A stretch of DNA of 64,000 nucleotides from Chthonomonadaceae bacterium (GTDB lineage Bacteria; Armatimonadota; Fimbriimonadia; Fimbriimonadales; Fimbriimonadaceae). Shown piece after piece: positions 1-10,111 of this stretch. Made by a program: the position numbers and the translations under genes. How positions within the stretch are numbered: position 1 is the stretch's first letter; the number at the start of each line of letters is the position of its first letter. The stretch is taken from contig CP054189.1 in the NCBI GenBank assembly GCA_015709495.1, positions 248,001 through 312,000 on the forward strand, in the 5' to 3' direction. A model generated the notes under the pieces. That model saw only the letters and a program-made list of their open reading frames with translations, did no database searches and was not told the origin of the DNA.

Positions 1-2887
1 GGGTGGACATCTGCGGCAAGAGCCTTTCGTAACCCCGCAACGGGTGATCGGACACATAAACTCCGAGCACTTCCTTCTCCATGGAAGTAAGCTGAGCCCT
101 GTCAGGCGGTTCCGCTTCAGGAAGCTCCGGGTAATGAACCACATCGGCGACTTGCTCGCCCTCGCCAAACAACGATACTTGCCCCGCATTTCTGTCGCGA
201 TTCGCGGAATCGGCAAACGAAAGGGCGCCATCTACGTACCCCAAAAGGGTCAAGCGATTTTGGCCGAACTCATCCAACGCACCTGCCTTGATCAACGCCT
301 CGAGCACGGGCTTCGTCGCTCCCATTGGCTTCAGCCGTTCGGCAGCTTCATAGAGGTGTCGGAAGGGGCCGTTCGCCGCTCGCTCCTCGATGAGCGACGA
401 CACCATTCCCGTTCCGACGCCCTTGATCGCGGCCAACCCAAACCGGATTGCCGATCCTTCCACACCGAAGCTAATCCCCGACCGATTGATGCTGGGCTGC
501 AGCACAGGGATTCTTTGCCTCCGGCACTCATCGATCAGCGTTATGACCCGATCCTCCTTTTCCATGTAGGCCCCCAAGAGGGCAGCCATGTACTCTACAG
601 GATAGTGCGCCTTCAAATAGGCCGTTTGATAAGCCAAGATCGCATAGCACACCGCATGCGCCTTGTTAAATGCGTAGCCCGCAAAAGGTTCAAGCCGGGT
701 CCAAATCTTCTTCGCAACCCTTTGCTCCACGCCGTTGGCCGCGCATCCCTTGAGGAAATCCTCGAGCAAAGCGTCGAGAGCACTCTTGTCCTTCTTGCTC
801 ATCGCTTTGCGCAAGAGGTCGGCCTTTCCAAGGGTGAAGCCAGCCACAGCCCGAACCGACTTTAGCACCTGATCTTGATAGACGATCACCCCGTAAGTCT
901 CTTCCAGAATGGGCTGCATGCGATCGTCTAGGAACTCCGGCTTCTTGCGACCGTATTTGGCGTCGATGTATTCCGGAATGTGTTTGATGGGTCCAGGTCG
1001 AAACAAAGCGACCATCGCGGATAGCTCCTTCACATTGCGCGGCTTAAGTTCCTGAATGTGACGCCTCATTCCGGGAGACTCGAGTTGGAAGACTCCCGTC
1101 GTGTCGCCTCTACCCAGCATCTCAAACGTGGCCTCGTCGTCTAAGGGGATGCTGCCGATGTCGAGATGCTCTCCGCGAGTTTCGGCGACGATTCGGACGG
1201 TCTGAGCGAGCACCGTGAGGTTGGAGAGGCCCAAAAAGTCCATCTTCAGGAGGCCCATCTTCTCCAAAACGCCCATCTCGAACGCCGTGATGGGCTGGCC
1301 CTCGTTGCCGCGGTACAGCGGGACATATTCGACCAGCGGTTCGCCGCTGATCACGAGCCCGGCTGCGTGGACTCCGCAGTGTCTAACTCGCCCCTCGACG
1401 GACTTAGCTTTATCCACTATCTCGCGCACTTCGGGATCGGAAGCCACGAGCTGCTTGAACTCGGCGATTTCTTCGAGCGCCTTTTCCAGCGTGATTCCCG
1501 GCGTGTTCGGAATGCACTTGCAGATCCTATCGGCCTCTTGAGGCGGCTTACCAAGGACCCTCGACGTGTCACGTATGGCAGCCTTGGCGCCCATGGTCCC
1601 AAACGTAACGATTTGTGCAACCCTTTCGGAACCGTACTTGCCGGTAACGTACTGGATCATCTCCTCGCGGCGGGCGTCTTCGAAGTCCATGTCGATGTCG
1701 GGCATCGACACGCGCTCCGGATTCAGGAACCTCTCAAAAGTGAGGTCGTAATGGAGAGGATCGACCTCCGTGATGCCAATCGCATAGGAAACCAGCGAGC
1801 CCGCGGCTGACCCCCGCACCCCATAATGGATGCCTTGCTCGCGCGCGTAGTTCGCAAACTCCCGCACGAGCAAAAAGTACGATTCAAAACCCGTGCTTTC
1901 GATCACGTCGAGCTCGAACTTGAGCCTCTCCCAAGCCGCCTCATCGCACTCTTGGACGCGTCGGGGCAGAGACTCCGTAGCGACCTTCCTCAGGTACGAC
2001 CCCGGAGTCTCACCTTCCGGCAACTCGGGAAGCGGCATCCCCGCGCGGTTGGCGGCGAGTTCGACTTCGCACATGTCGGCCACATAGCCCGTGTTCCCAA
2101 TCGCCTCGGGCACGTCCGCAAAGAGCGCCTCCATCTCCTCCTGAGATTTCAGATAGAACTCTCTTGTGTTGAACTTCATGCGCTTGCTATTCGACAAAAC
2201 GTCGTTCGTCTGGATGCAAAGCAGGAGTTCGTGCGAGTCATGGTCCGTCTTGCACAGGTAATGCGCGTCGTTGGTGGCGACTAGGGGGATGTCGAGTTCC
2301 TTCGAGAGTCGCAGGAGCTGGGGCCGAATGCGTTCTTGCTCGGCAAGGCGGTGGTCTTGAAGCTCGATGAAGTAGTTGCCTTCTCCAAAGATTTCTTTGT
2401 ACATGCCTGCGATGTGATTCGCTTGCACATAATCCTCCCGAAGGAGCGCCCGACAAATCTCGCTGCTGAGACAGGTGCTCGTTCCGATCAAACCCGCCCC
2501 ATACTGCCGCAACAACTCGTGATCGATCCGCGGCTTGGAATAAAAGCCTTCGAGCGCGGCGATCGTCGCCAGTTTGCAGAGGTTCCTGTAGCCCTCGAGG
2601 TTTTTGGCCAACAACAGGAGGTGGGCACGGTCGTTGTCTTCCCTCCCCGAACGCTTCTTGTGGCCGTTGGGAGCGACATACGCCTCCATCCCGATCAGCG
2701 GCTTGATCCCAGCTTCCTTGCACGCCCAATAGAACTCCATCACGCCAAACATCACGCCGTGATCGGTGATCGCAAGGCTGTCCATTCCCAGTTCCTTGGC
2801 GCGCCCGACCATCGCCGGAATCCGGTTCGCTCCGTCGAGGAGGCTGAATTCCGTATGGTTGTGCAAATGGACGAATCTCTGGGACAT
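1..2887 (-). CDS. dnaE: DNA polymerase III alpha subunit, 5' part (runs off the left edge)
   Basis: This is the catalytic subunit of the replicative polymerase. The reading frame is open from an ATG at 2887 down to the window edge, giving about 962 residues without a stop. The N-terminus carries the PHP-domain signature HNHTEFSLLDG. The palm active-site motif PDIDMDF lies near residues 396-402, supplying two catalytic aspartates, and a third is in KMDFLGL near residue 549. The finger-domain motifs (VFQLESPGMR, FNKAHAVCYA) follow. The order of domains and spacing match the DnaE1 type; PolC is excluded because there is no inserted exonuclease domain. The C-terminal OB and tau-binding regions lie beyond the window. 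The gene is divergent from the exported protein at 3075. Confidence 0.97.
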   Translation of the reverse strand, partial: MSQRFVHLHNHTEFSLLDGANRIPAMVGRAKELGMDSLAITDHGVMFGVMEFYWACKEAGIKPLIGMEAYVAPNGHKKRSGREDNDRAHLLLLAKNLEGYRNLCKLATIAALEGFYSKPRIDHELLRQYGAGLIGTSTCLSSEICRALLREDYVQANHIAGMYKEIFGEGNYFIELQDHRLAEQERIRPQLLRLSKELDIPLVATNDAHYLCKTDHDSHELLLCIQTNDVLSNSKRMKFNTREFYLKSQEEMEALFADVPEAIGNTGYVADMCEVELAANRAGMPLPELPEGETPGSYLRKVATESLPRRVQECDEAAWERLKFELDVIESTGFESYFLLVREFANYAREQGIHYGVRGSAAGSLVSYAIGITEVDPLHYDLTFERFLNPERVSMPDIDMDFEDARREEMIQYVTGKYGSERVAQIVTFGTMGAKAAIRDTSRVLGKPPQEADRICKCIPNTPGITLEKALEEIAEFKQLVASDPEVREIVDKAKSVEGRVRHCGVHAAGLVISGEPLVEYVPLYRGNEGQPITAFEMGVLEKMGLLKMDFLGLSNLTVLAQTVRIVAETRGEHLDIGSIPLDDEATFEMLGRGDTTGVFQLESPGMRRHIQELKPRNVKELSAMVALFRPGPIKHIPEYIDAKYGRKKPEFLDDRMQPILEETYGVIVYQDQVLKSVRAVAGFTLGKADLLRKAMSKKDKSALDALLEDFLKGCAANGVEQRVAKKIWTRLEPFAGYAFNKAHAVCYAILAYQTAYLKAHYPVEYMAALLGAYMEKEDRVITLIDECRRQRIPVLQPSINRSGISFGVEGSAIRFGLAAIKGVGTGMVSSLIEERAANGPFRHLYEAAERLKPMGATKPVLEALIKAGALDEFGQNRLTLLGYVDGALSFADSANRDRNAGQVSLFGEGEQVADVVHYPELPEAEPPDRAQLTSMEKEVLGVYVSDHPLRGYERLLPQMST

Positions 2888-3074
2888 GAGAAGGGTGCGC
2901 GAGCCGCGAGGGCCGCTCTTATTCTGACGCCCTGAGCCCCCTGTTCGACGCAGGTTTTCGAGTTCTCCAGAGACGAACTTTTGCGCTCCGATTGCCGGCA
3001 ATTGCTACTCCGAAGCAACGCTGTCCGTATGATTATTGAAACACCCGAATCATGTACGACAGGGAGGAGAAACG

Positions 3075-3758
3075 ATGCCGACGACGTTGACGACACTCAT
3101 TGCGCCCGCTCTCGCGGCCACGCTCGCCGCTGCTCCATTGGAGCTGGAAACGGGCCCCACGCTCAGGCGAACCGCACAGCCGGTTTCCGAAATGAATACG
3201 CTCTACGGACCGACTGGCCTGTTGGTGATCCCGACGGCCTACGTCGCCGATCGCAATACCTTGAGCTTTGGGACCGCCTTCGGCGAGGACCTCCGAGGGC
3301 CCTCCGCCAACTGGGGAGTCTTCGACGGGATCGAGGTCGGGGGCGCGTTTATCGACCGCGAGGGCGAGTCGAACAAGGGGATCGTAAACGCCAAGATCAA
3401 CATCATCCCCGAGAACTTCAAGTGGTTTGAAGTGGGGGTCGGAGTGGTCGATGCCGCCGACGCGCTCGAACAGACCCTCTACGTGGTGGCCTCCGCCGAC
3501 TTGGTCGTTCCCGACCGGCTAAAAAACCAAGCGATCGGGCTGCGGGGCCACGTTGGCGCCGGGACCGGGATGTTCCAAGACAAAGTCTTTGGCGGCGGTG
3601 AGCTTTGGCTGGATGAGAAGTTTAGCCTGGTGGGAGAGTGGGATACGCGCAACTTCAACGGCGGGTTCCGCTACGTCCACGATTCGAGCTTCCGATTGCA
3701 GATCGGATTCCAGCACACCGACTTCTTTCTGAGCGCCGGATACATCCTTCGATTCTAA
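3075..3758 (+). CDS. Exported barrel-like protein (YjbH-like style), function unknown
   Basis: A 227-residue protein. I start it at the ATG at 3075 because a GGGAGGAG Shine-Dalgarno sits just upstream and the residues that follow form a plausible signal peptide (an Ala/Leu-rich stretch ending near AAAPLELE). The mature part opens with a segment around NTLYGPTGLLVIPTA, a phrase that resembles the start of YjbH-type outer-membrane proteins. It then runs as alternating polar/hydrophobic strands rich in Gly and aromatic residues and ends in an aromatic residue (ILRF), as outer-membrane barrels do. The barrel assignment is an inference from this pattern; no catalytic motif is visible. A hairpin terminator follows, so it appears to be monocistronic. 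Confidence 0.7.
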   Translation: MPTTLTTLIAPALAATLAAAPLELETGPTLRRTAQPVSEMNTLYGPTGLLVIPTAYVADRNTLSFGTAFGEDLRGPSANWGVFDGIEVGGAFIDREGESNKGIVNAKINIIPENFKWFEVGVGVVDAADALEQTLYVVASADLVVPDRLKNQAIGLRGHVGAGTGMFQDKVFGGGELWLDEKFSLVGEWDTRNFNGGFRYVHDSSFRLQIGFQHTDFFLSAGYILRF

Positions 3759-3798
3759 CGCGACCTTCTCGCCAGTTCTCTCGCCGCCGGCGCGAAAG

Positions 3799-3835
3799 CG
3801 GGGGCCAGGGCTTTCGACCCTTGGTCCCCGTTTTG
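3799..3835 (+). terminator. Rho-independent terminator after the exported barrel-like gene
   Basis: GC-rich arms GGGGCCAGGG and CCCTTGGTCCCC enclose a 7-nt loop with one bulge, and are followed by GTTTTGTCTT. It separates the upstream gene from the groES promoter. Confidence 0.75.
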
Positions 3836-3927
3836 TCTTCCCAAGTGCCCCCACAAAACCCCAGCCGATGCCACCCGATTGGGGCGCAGGAAAATGGCAA
3901 TCTACGGCGATGTCTGCCAAAACCCCC

Positions 3928-3957
3928 TTGACACTCCACTTCGCAGAAAGGTACAAA
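3928..3957 (+). promoter_or_regulatory. Sigma-A type promoter for groES
   Basis: TTGACA at 3928-3933 and TACAAA at 3952-3957 are separated by 18 bp. The CIRCE-like operator begins directly after the -10 box, so a bound repressor would cover the start of transcription. Confidence 0.75.
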
Positions 3958-3984
3958 TTGGCAGTCCGCAGTAAGGACTGCTAA
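3958..3984 (+). promoter_or_regulatory. CIRCE-like HrcA operator
   Basis: Half-sites TTGGCAGTC and GACTGCTAA are separated by exactly 9 bp, the architecture of the CIRCE element (consensus TTAGCACTC-N9-GAGTGCTAA). Three positions differ from consensus. Two of them (C to G at left position 7, G to C at right position 3) are paired, so dyad symmetry is kept there. The location between the promoter and groES fits HrcA control of the chaperonin genes; hrcA itself is not in the window. Confidence 0.8.
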
Positions 3985-4017
3985 TCAACTATTCCATCAG
4001 GAGGAAAAGACCCAACC

Positions 4018-4308
4018 ATGTCCAAACTCAAACCGCTCGGCGACAAGGTCGTCGTTCAGGTGCTCGACAAGGAAGAGAAGACCGTCGGCGGGATTTACCT
4101 TCCCGACACGGCGCAGAAGAAGCCCCAGGAGGGCAAGGTGATCGCGGTCGGCCAAGGCCGAGTTCTCGACAACGGCGAGCGCAACAAGCTCACGGTCAAA
4201 TCCGGCGATCGAGTGCTCTTCAGCAAGTACGGAGGCAATGAGGTCACGATCGACGGCGAAGAGTACACGATCCTCGACGAGGATCAGATCTACGCGGTGC
4301 TCGGGTAG
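4018..4308 (+). CDS. groES: Co-chaperonin GroES (Cpn10)
   Basis: The 96-residue heptameric lid of the GroEL folding chamber. The full-length family pattern is present: [12 protein letters not shown] at the N-terminus, the mobile-loop region with [13 protein letters not shown], then [10 protein letters not shown] and the C-terminal [17 protein letters not shown]. The start is fixed by an AGGAGG Shine-Dalgarno at about 4000. It is expressed from the promoter with the CIRCE-like operator upstream. Unusually, groEL does not follow directly: 635 bp carrying an S23-family gene and an 8-bp repeat array intervene. Confidence 0.98.
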   Translation: MSKLKPLGDKVVVQVLDKEEKTVGGIYLPDTAQKKPQEGKVIAVGQGRVLDNGERNKLTVKSGDRVLFSKYGGNEVTIDGEEYTILDEDQIYAVLG

Positions 4309-4373
4309 GAGAGTCATCCGCGGATTCGCTCGTTGGCATGTTGGACTTTAGCGTAGGATCGATCGAGCCGCCC

Positions 4374-4784
4374 ATGAATCGGACCGAGAAGATCGAGTCG
4401 TTCGAAGATCTTGAAATCTGGCAAGTTGCCATGAACCTTCTTGTCGAAGTCTACGACTGGGTCGAGGAGTTCCCTTCTGCGGAGCGGTACGGGCTGACTA
4501 GTCAGCTCACGCGCTCGGCCGTTTCAATTCCGTCGAACATTGCCGAGGGGTGGGGCCGAGGTCGAGGTCCGGGACAAGCCCAGTTCATGAGGTATGCCCG
4601 AGGGTCGACGTACGAACTCCTCACGCAACTCGAAGCTGCAAGGCGACTCGGATTCGGAAATGCGGCCCGCGCGCAGAGCTTGAGAGAAGGTTATGTGAAA
4701 CTCGGTAAGCAACTGAACGCATATCTCTCTTGGCTGGAGTCCAAGATCGTCCGCGAGGACACGGCCTCGTACGGCGACGAATGA
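4374..4784 (+). CDS. Four-helix-bundle protein (S23 / 23S rRNA intervening-sequence family)
   Basis: A 136-residue protein. The family signature is clear: FEDLEIWQVAMNLLVEVY, then YGLTSQLTRSAVSIPSNIAE, then a run of helices ending in LNAYLSWLESKI. Members of this family (PF05635) are encoded within 23S rRNA intervening sequences or as free-standing genes and are related to the Avd protein of diversity-generating retroelements; the biochemical role is not established. I prefer the ATG at 4374 because the family-like sequence begins there; an upstream ATG at 4338 adds 12 unlike residues. It lies between groES and groEL in the same orientation, and its 3' end runs directly into an array of 8-bp repeats. 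Confidence 0.88.
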   Translation: MNRTEKIESFEDLEIWQVAMNLLVEVYDWVEEFPSAERYGLTSQLTRSAVSIPSNIAEGWGRGRGPGQAQFMRYARGSTYELLTQLEAARRLGFGNAARAQSLREGYVKLGKQLNAYLSWLESKIVREDTASYGDE

Positions 4785-6575
<1,791 letters not shown>

Positions 6576-6590
6576 GTCCTACCGCGACCC

Positions 6591-6626
6591 GAACGAGGGG
6601 CGGCGCCGATGGCCCGCCTCTCGTTC
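6591..6626 (+). terminator. Terminator-like hairpin after groEL
   Basis: Arms GAACGAGGGGCGG and CCGCCTCTCGTTC (one mismatch over 13) enclose a 10-nt loop, followed by only a short T-containing stretch (CCCTTTG). From here to 6855 I see no further gene; a short frame at 6609-6893 lacks protein-like character. Confidence 0.6.
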
Positions 6627-6855
6627 CCCTTTGACCGATCCGCTCGCAAGAGTCGCAGGGCCATTTGCGGTGCGGTTCGATCTTCTATTGCCCACAACGA
6701 GACCGAATCCGACGCGGTTTTCGAGGTATCCCCGTTCCGATTCGCTGGTCAATCCCGGGTGGGAAGTTTTACCTACCTCGCTATATCGAGGACTTTAGCA
6801 GGAGTCCTCGGTCTCCGTAACGAACTCGAAGTACAATCAATGAGGATTGACCCCG

Positions 6856-7155
6856 ATGCCGAACGGCAGACTCCACGACAATCCACTGAGTGACTTCACA
6901 ATCTACGGGCTTCGTCCGTTTCCGCCGGACATCATGGAACTCTTGGAGCGGATCCAAACTTGGGCTAGAGCTTCCGGTGGCTTTCCACTCGGCGAGAATT
7001 GGCCCTACTCGCCGAAAGAATTTGAGTGGGTACAAGGCGAGAACCTCGATGAGGCGCGCCGTCTCTTGCTCAGCTTTGCGGAAATGCTCGAAGCGGGTCG
7101 AGGAGATGAGGTCCTGCTCGACCCCAGGAAGCGCAAACCGTTCAAGAAACCTTGA
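6856..7155 (+). CDS. Hypothetical protein
   Basis: A 99-residue soluble acidic/basic protein that I do not recognise. It starts at the ATG at 6856, with TGAGGA about 9 bases upstream. The composition (PPDIMELLERIQTWARA, then an amphipathic helix around LDEARRLLLSFAEMLEAG) looks like a real small protein, not chance translation. There is no signal peptide or membrane segment. It ends in a basic tail (RKRKPFKKP). The IS256-family island begins 62 bp downstream. Confidence 0.6.
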   Translation: MPNGRLHDNPLSDFTIYGLRPFPPDIMELLERIQTWARASGGFPLGENWPYSPKEFEWVQGENLDEARRLLLSFAEMLEAGRGDEVLLDPRKRKPFKKP

Positions 7156-7209
7156 CATTGAGGTTGCCCGCGAGGTGGCAAAGGGGAGCGCCATGATGAC
7201 TCGATCCAA

Positions 7210-7217
7210 TCTGGGTG
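7210..7217. repeat. Left target-site duplication of the outer IS copy
   Basis: The octamer TCTGGGTG here is repeated exactly at 9827-9834, immediately flanking the outer IS256-family element. An 8-bp duplication is the size expected for this family. Confidence 0.9.
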
Positions 7218-7269
7218 GGTCGTGTCCCAGGACGTGGTGTAGTGGGCGCCATCCGCCTGTTCCATGATA

Positions 7270-8423
7270 TCACCATCCGCTTGCTCTTGCGAGCAGCGCG
7301 TCGTTTTCGTGCTCGGCAGCCCGAGGCTCTCCTTGGGAGCCTGCCGCCGGGAGACTTGCCATTCGTCGTGCTGCTCCATGAGGATCGCTCCCACCAGCCG
7401 CACCACCCCGGATTCGTTCGGGAATATCTGCACCACGTCCGCGCGGCGCTTCACCTCCCGGTTGAGCCGCTCCAGCCCGTTGGTCGAGGCCAGTTGCGGC
7501 CACAAACCCGGCGGATGCGCCCGGTGCGCCAGCACGTCCTCCATCGCCTCCCGCATGAGCCGAACCGCCTCCGGAAAGGTCTCCTCCAGATGCGCGGCGA
7601 CCTCCAGCCACTTGGCCTTGGTGGTCTCTATATCGGCCTGAGCCAGAGCCGTGCGGATCAGGCAGGCCACCCTCTCCTTGCGCCCCTTTGGGAACCCGCG
7701 CCAGCACATTGCGCATGAAGTGCACCCGGCAGCGCTGCCACTGGCAGCCCATGCAGCGCTCGATCGCTTTCTTGAGCCCCGAGTGGGAGTCTGAGACCAC
7801 CAGCCTCGTCCCCGAAGGCCCCGGTCGAGGACCGAGCGCAGGAACTCCGTCCAGAACTCCTCCGTCTCGGCGTGCCCGACGCGCATCCCCAAAACCTCGC
7901 GGCGCCCCTCTTCGTTCAGTCCGATCGCCACCACCGCCGCCTTCGACACGATCCGAGAGCCGTCGCGAACCTTCACGTAGGTAGCGTCCAGCCAGAGGTA
8001 AGGGAAGCTCCCTCGAGCGGACGCTCCAGGAACTCCAGAACCCGCCCTCGACCTCCAGGCAAAGGCGAGAGACCTCGCTCTTGGAGATCCCCGAGCCTCC
8101 CAGAGCCTGCACCAGATCGTCCACCGCCCGGGTGGAAACCCCTTGCAGGTACGCTTCCTGAATTACGCTCACGAGAGCCTTCTCCACGCCCCGGCGAGGC
8201 TCAAGAAAGCTCGGGAAGTAGCTGCCCGTGCGGAGCTTGGGAATCCGGAGTTCTACGTCTCCCACGCGCGTCTTCCAACTGCGGTCGCGGTACCCGTTTC
8301 TCCAGGTCTTCCGGTCTGAAGCCTCCCTTTGAGCCTCCACCTCGAGTTCCATCAGCTCCGAAAGTGCGTCTTTGACCAACTCTCGAAGCATGTCCCTAAC
8401 TTCCGCGCCCTCCAAGAGCGCTA
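7270..8423 (-). pseudogene. IS256-family transposase of copy A, interrupted and frameshifted
   Basis: Encodes the body of a Mutator-type DDE transposase on the minus strand; the first codons are stranded at 9733-9748 on the far side of copy B. Family blocks are recognisable: [72 protein letters not shown] and [15 protein letters not shown]. These hold the second Asp and the Glu of the DDE triad. The frame is broken at two places shared with copy B and by three further single-base length changes in runs of C or T (near 8008, 7682 and 7308). It cannot make an intact transposase as read. Confidence 0.9.
8416..8423. repeat. Left target-site duplication of the inner IS copy
   Basis: GAGCGCTA here is repeated exactly at 9725-9732. 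The two octamers bracket copy B and show that it inserted into the 5' end of the copy A transposase gene. Confidence 0.92.
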
Positions 8424-9724
8424 GGTCGTGTCCCAGGACGTGGTGTAGTGGGCGCCATCCGCCTGTTCCATGATATCACCATCCGCTTGCTCTTGCGAGC
8501 AGCGCGTCGTTTTTCGTGCTCGGCAGCCCGAGGCTCTCCTTGGGAGCCTGCCGCCGGGAGACTTGCCATTCGTCGTGCTGCTCCATGAGGATCGCTCCCA
8601 CCAGCCGCACCACCCCGGATTCGTTCGGGAATATCTGCACCACGTCCGCGCGGCGCTTCACCTCCCGGTTGAGCCGCTCCAGCCCGTTGGTCGAGGCCAG
8701 TTGCGGCCACAAACCCGGCGGATGCGCCCGGTGCGCCAGCACGTCCTCCATCGCCTCCCGCATGAGCCGAACCGCCTCCGGAAAGGTCTCCTCCAGATGC
8801 GCGGCGACCTCCAGCCACTTGGCCTTGGTGGTCTCTATATCGGCCTGAGCCAGAGCCGTGCGGATCAGGCAGGCCACCATCTCCTTGCGCCCTTTGGGAA
8901 CCCGCGCCAGCACATTGCGCATGAAGTGCACCCGGCAGCGCTGCCACTGGCAGCCCATGCAGCGCTCGATCGCTTTCTTGAGCCCCGAGTGGGAGTCTGA
9001 GACCACCAGCCTCGTCCCCGAAGGCCCCGGTCGAGGACCGAGCGCAGGAACTCCGTCCAGAACTCCTCCGTCTCGGCGTGCCCGACGCGCATCCCCAAAA
9101 CCTCGCGGCGCCCCTCTTCGTTCAGTCCGATCGCCACCACCGCCGCCTTCGACACGATCCGAGAGCCGTCGCGAACCTTCACGTAGGTAGCGTCCAGCCA
9201 GAGGTAAGGGAAGCTCCCCTCGAGCGGACGCTCCAGGAACTCCCGAACCCGCCCTCGACCTCCAGGCAAAGGCGAGAGACCTCGCTCTTGGAGATCCCGG
9301 AGCCTCCCAGAGCCTGCACCAGATCGTCCACCGCCCGGGTGGAAACCCCTTGCAGGTACGCTTCCTGAATTACGCTCACGAGAGCCTTCTCCACGCCCCG
9401 GCGAGGCTCAAGAAAGCTCGGGAAGTAGCTGCCCGTGCGGAGCTTGGGAATCCGGAGTTCTACGTCTCCCACGCGCGTCTTCCAACTGCGGTCGCGGTAC
9501 CCGTTTCTCCAGGTCTTCCGGTCTGAAGCCTCCCTTTGAGCCTCCACCTCGAGTTCCATCAGCTCCGAAAGTGCGTCTTTGACCAACTCTCGAAGCATGT
9601 CCCTAACTTCCGCGCCCTCCAAGAGCGCTATGCTATTGTTTGCCATTCTCGTCCTCCGTTGACTTCTCACAAAGCAACCGGACGGAATGGCGCCTCTTTC
9701 TACACCACGAGCCGGGACACTAAC
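8424..9724 (-). mobile_element. IS256-family insertion sequence (inner copy B), full length
   Basis: A 1301-bp element with imperfect terminal inverted repeats: the outer 25 bp match at 20 positions, including GTGTCCC and CGTGGTGTAG. It is nearly identical to copy A and is flanked by GAGCGCTA on both sides. It is structurally complete but its single gene carries two frameshifts. Confidence 0.93.
8476..9646 (-). pseudogene. IS256-family transposase of copy B, two frameshifts
   Basis: Begins at the ATG at 9646 ([14 protein letters not shown]) and ends with ALLARASGW at 8476. The span is 1171 bp; restoring one base at each of two sites would give a normal 390-residue Mutator-type transposase. 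The breaks lie near 9265 (after CLEVEG, where [12 protein letters not shown] continues in another frame) and near 9015 (after DRGLRG, where [11 protein letters not shown] continues). The DDE residues would be the Asp of LWLDATY, the Asp of VVSDSHSG and the Glu of NGLERLN. All three are present, so the gene is broken only by the frame changes. Confidence 0.9.
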
Positions 9725-9835
9725 GAGCGCTATGCTATTGTTTGCCATTCTCGTCCTCCGTTGACTTCTCACAAAGCAACCGGACGGAATGGCGCCTCTT
9801 TCTACACCACGAGCTGGGACACTAACTCTGGGTGC

Positions 9836-9858
9836 CACCCCAAACTTGCTTTGGGGTG
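9836..9858. repeat. Palindromic intergenic element, copy 1
   Basis: CACCCCAAA and TTTGGGGTG form a perfect 9-bp inverted repeat around a 5-nt spacer. The same palindrome occurs at 10089-10111 and three times at 63530-63693. Here the flanking GGTGC lies on the left, so this copy is in inverse orientation relative to the others (which continue GGCACCC on the right). Confidence 0.85.
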
Positions 9859-10088
9859 ATGCTCAGCCTCCCCTTAAGCGATCCTGCGGTTCAAGCGGCG
9901 GGTGGCTCTGACCGACTGAGGGTTCATGCCGTTCGTCCGGGGAAGGTCCTGAATCCCATCGTCAGAGCCGCAGATCCGCTGCAAGGGTGCTCGGGCGGGT
10001 CATTCACTCCGAAAGGCAACATCTCTTCCGAAGCGCCCCGATACTGAGTGCGCGAAGCTTGTTTTACGCTTTGAACCCGGCCCCGGAG

Positions 10089-10111
10089 CACCCCAAAACG
10101 AGTTTGGGGTG
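10089..10111. repeat. Palindromic intergenic element, copy 2
   Basis: CACCCCAAA-ACGAG-TTTGGGGTG followed by GCACCCG; identical in core and flank to the copies near 63.5 kb, and preceded by the same GGCCCCGGAG. Confidence 0.85.

Larger units (their letters stand above)
7218..9826 (-). mobile_element. IS256-family insertion sequence (outer copy A), split by a second copy
   Basis: Copy A occupies 7218-8423 and 9733-9826 (about 1300 bp without the inner copy). Its left end GTGTCCCAGGACGTGGTGTAG (7222-7242) is an inverted match, 19 of 21, to its right end at 9802-9822. It is flanked by the perfect 8-bp duplication TCTGGGTG. The inner copy B sits between its transposase codons for the N-terminus and the rest. 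The original target lay at the edge of a palindromic intergenic repeat (CACCCCAAA...TTTGGGGTG). Confidence 0.92.

Noticed and set aside
6609-6893. A 94-codon plus-strand frame after groEL.
   Set aside because: It begins inside the terminator hairpin, overlaps the better-supported gene at 6856 and lacks protein-like composition.
7005-7976. A 323-codon minus-strand frame spanning the IS copy A and the upstream gene.
   Set aside because: It joins a real transposase segment to antisense of the hypothetical gene at 6856 through frameshifts; not a true gene.
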